From: Bacillota bacterium
GTDB taxonomy: Bacteria > Bacillota > Clostridia > Acetivibrionales > DTU013
Length of the DNA stretch: 64,000 nucleotides
Assembly (NCBI GenBank): GCA_023412915.1
Contig: JAEZRE010000013.1
Location: forward strand, 62,001 to 126,000
Direction of reading: 5' to 3'
Part shown: in pieces, positions 62,206-64,000 of the stretch
Layout: each line of letters begins with the position of its first letter
Position numbering within the stretch: the stretch's first letter is position 1
The notes under the pieces: model-generated
What the model was told of the DNA's origin: nothing
What the model saw: the letters and a program-made list of their open reading frames with translations, nothing else
The model's database searches: none
Program-made: the position numbers and the translations under genes

Positions 62206-63417
62206 ATGCAGCTTGAGGGAAAGAATGTGGTAGTCGGCGTATGCGGGGGCATAGCGGCATACAAGGTGGTCGAAGTTGTCAGCAGGCTCAAAAAGCTTGG
62301 AGCAGAGGTAGATGTGATTATGACAGCCAATGCGCAGAAATTCGTGACGCCTCTCACTTTCCGCTCACTGTCCCACAGGCCGGTAGTGACCGATATGTTC
62401 GAAGAGCCTGCACAATGGGACATAAGGCATATTTCGCTCGCTCAGAAAGCCGACCTGTTCCTGATAGCGCCTGCGACCGCAAATATCATCAGCAAGCTGG
62501 CGTGCGGAATAGCGGACGATATGCTGTCGACCACGGTCATGGCGACAAAGGCGCCCGTCCTGATAGTGCCTGCGATGAATTTCAACATGTACGCCAATCC
62601 TATAGTACAGGATAATATAGAAAAACTGAAAAAACTGGGTTACAGGTTTATGGAACCCGGTATCGGACCAATGGCTGAGGAAGGTCTGTCTGGAAAAGGC
62701 AGGCTGCCGGAACCTGCTGTTGTAGTGGAAGAGGCCGTTTCAATACTGATGCCCGCGCGCGAGCTTGAAGGCGTCAGGATACTTATAACTGCCGGGCCTA
62801 CCCGGGAAGCGATCGACCCTGTGCGTTACATTTCCAACCATTCCTCGGGGAAGATGGGTTACGCGGTGGCAAAGGCCGCAGTCGAGCGGGGGGCCGAGGT
62901 TGTATTGGTATCCGGGCCTGTATCGCTCGAGCAGCCCGCCGGGGTGGAATTCGTTCCGGTCACCAGCGCGAAGGATATGTATAGTGCGGTAATGAAGTAT
63001 TTCGAGGGCTGCGACGTGGTCATAGGGGCGGCGGCAGTTGCGGATTACAGGGCGGCGGAGATTTCCGGGCTCAAGATAAAGAAAAATGATGACGAAATGG
63101 TGCTCCGGCTTGAGAAAAATACCGATATACTGAAGGAATTGGGTAAGAATAAAGGCAATAGGATATTAGTCGGGTTTTGTGCCGAAACCGATCATTTGCT
63201 TGAAAATGCCGAGAAAAAGGTAAAGTCTAAAAATCTCGACCTGATTGTGGCAAATGACGTTACTATGGAAGGAGCGGGCTTCGGCACCGATACCAATATA
63301 ATAAAGATTTTAAGACGCGACGGAACCGTTGCAGATCTGCCTCTCATGAGCAAGCTTTCCGCTGCGCGCGCCATATTGGACGAGGTATCGGGGCTTGTCG
63401 GACGAAAAAAGAAATAG
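62206..63417 (+). CDS. coaBC: Phosphopantothenoylcysteine decarboxylase / phosphopantothenate--cysteine ligase
   Basis: 403 residues from ATG 62206 (AAAGGAGGGCGAAATC upstream). CoaC part: KNVVVGVCGGIAAYKVVEVV with the flavin His in WDIRHISLAQ and PAMNFNMY (about 125); CoaB part: ITAGPTREAIDPVRYISNHS (about 190) and KKNDDEMVLRLEKN. It makes 4-phosphopantetheine for CoA. The usual neighbour of rpoZ. Confidence 0.96.
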   Translation: MQLEGKNVVVGVCGGIAAYKVVEVVSRLKKLGAEVDVIMTANAQKFVTPLTFRSLSHRPVVTDMFEEPAQWDIRHISLAQKADLFLIAPATANIISKLACGIADDMLSTTVMATKAPVLIVPAMNFNMYANPIVQDNIEKLKKLGYRFMEPGIGPMAEEGLSGKGRLPEPAVVVEEAVSILMPARELEGVRILITAGPTREAIDPVRYISNHSSGKMGYAVAKAAVERGAEVVLVSGPVSLEQPAGVEFVPVTSAKDMYSAVMKYFEGCDVVIGAAAVADYRAAEISGLKIKKNDDEMVLRLEKNTDILKELGKNKGNRILVGFCAETDHLLENAEKKVKSKNLDLIVANDVTMEGAGFGTDTNIIKILRRDGTVADLPLMSKLSAARAILDEVSGLVGRKKK

Positions 63418-63469
63418 TGGTAGTAATATTTGATTAATCATATAACTGACGATTTATGGAGGTTTGTCA

Positions 63470-64000
63470 ATGTTAACAGAGAAATCAATGGAGAAGATCG
63501 TTGCACTTGCCAAGAACAGGGGTTATGTGTTCCCGGGCTCGGATATCTACGGAGGCCTTGCAAATGCATGGGATTACGGCCCGTTGGGAGTTGAACTTAA
63601 AAACAACGTTAAGAGGGCCTGGTGGAGAAAATTCGTCCAGGAAAGCCCGTATAATGTCGGACTGGATTGCGCGATCCTGATGAATCCGCAGGTTTGGGTA
63701 GCGTCGGGACATGTGGGTGGTTTCAGCGATCCGCTGATCGACTGCAAGGATTGTAAAACGAGGCACAGGGCCGATAAGCTCATAGAAGACTGGAATAAGG
63801 AAAACGGCGTTGATATTTCCGTGGATGGCTGGAAAAACGAGCAGCTGCTGGACTACATAAAGGAAAAAGGCGTAAAATGCCCGAACTGCGGCTCCGGTAA
63901 CTTTACGGACATACGTAAATTCAACCTCATGTATAAAACCTACCAGGGCGTTACAGAGGATTCAAAGGCTGAAATATACCTTAGACCGGAAACTGCCCAG
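63470..64000 (+). CDS. glyS: Glycine--tRNA ligase (alpha2 type), N-terminal part, cut by window end
   Basis: 177 residues are visible, open to the window edge. LTEKSMEKIVALAKNRGYVF then SDIYGGLANAWDYGPLGVEL (motif 1 region), VASGHVGGFSDPLIDCK and, at the end, YLRPETAQ (motif 2) are the single-chain glycyl-tRNA synthetase. A Cys pair set (CKDC, CPNC) suggests a zinc site. GGAGG precedes the ATG. The T-box motif is not seen in the short gap before it. Confidence 0.95.
   Translation, partial: MLTEKSMEKIVALAKNRGYVFPGSDIYGGLANAWDYGPLGVELKNNVKRAWWRKFVQESPYNVGLDCAILMNPQVWVASGHVGGFSDPLIDCKDCKTRHRADKLIEDWNKENGVDISVDGWKNEQLLDYIKEKGVKCPNCGSGNFTDIRKFNLMYKTYQGVTEDSKAEIYLRPETAQ

Noticed and set aside
1..64000. 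CRISPR arrays, tRNA or rRNA genes, insertion sequences
   Set aside because: Looked for regularly spaced repeats, tRNA-like ends and transposase motifs; none found.

Overview
The window looks like chromosomal DNA of an endospore-forming Clostridia-class Firmicute. It carries spoIIP, remA, a class-D-type sortase with an LPXTG substrate, a CpsBCD-type tyrosine phosphorelay, the hrcA-grpE-dnaK-dnaJ operon under a CIRCE operator, a T-box in front of hisS-aspS, and strong purine-rich ribosome binding sites. The gene order (apt-relA-MBL-hisS-aspS and lepA-hemW-hrcA-grpE-dnaK-dnaJ-prmA-rsmE) fits the cellulolytic or ruminal Clostridia, but I cannot name a species. No rRNA, tRNA, CRISPR array or insertion sequence was seen. 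Layout: (1) 1-12.8 kb, + strand, is the end of a surface-polysaccharide locus: glycosyltransferase (cut by the window start), flippase, a toroid-fold protein, UDP-glucose dehydrogenase, UDP-glucuronate 4-epimerase-like protein, an NTP_transf_5 protein, an O-antigen-ligase/polymerase with a TPR-like tail, and a WbpA/WbpB/WbpE-like trio for an amino-sugar uronic acid. The first 7 kb is visibly AT-richer than the rest. (2) 12.8-14.0 kb is a small LPXTG protein and its likely sortase. (3) 14.1-19.5 kb is alaS, a HIT protein, then CpsC-CpsD-CpsB, which would control polymer export and chain length. (4) 19.5-24.2 kb, - strand, is a compact operon that I read as a RiPP (ribosomally made, modified peptide) system: PqqD-like recognition protein, radical SAM/SPASM enzyme, a 67-residue Cys-rich precursor, an HPr-kinase-like protein, an S24/S26-type peptidase and an ABC exporter. 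This is the most interesting part of the window. (5) 24.4-32.2 kb is housekeeping: galE, rpsU, yqeY, recJ, apt, relA and a metallo-beta-lactamase-fold hydrolase. (6) 32.2-34.9 kb, - strand, is an AT-rich three-gene cassette of phage tail-fibre or baseplate-like proteins with no other phage genes nearby. (7) 35.0-44.0 kb is a T-box, hisS, aspS, a signal peptidase I and a 1434-residue acyl-CoA-dehydratase-activase-type protein. (8) 44.1-50.0 kb is a tiny membrane protein, spoIIP, two little-known genes and a 941-residue secreted protein. (9) 50.1-64.0 kb is lepA, hemW, the heat-shock operon, prmA, rsmE, then yicC, remA, rpoZ, coaBC and the start of glyS; gmk, usually between remA and rpoZ, is missing. 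How the parts work together: regions 1 and 3 build, flip, polymerise and length-control an acidic surface polysaccharide containing uronic acids. Region 4 would make, process and export one modified peptide. The rest is translation, stress response, nucleotide metabolism and sporulation. Several conserved proteins (HemW, LepB, SpoIIP, DnaK, the sortase, the ligase) carry low-complexity insertions or tails, and two intergenic regions hold degenerate tandem repeats, which hints at lineage-wide slippage or small-repeat growth.
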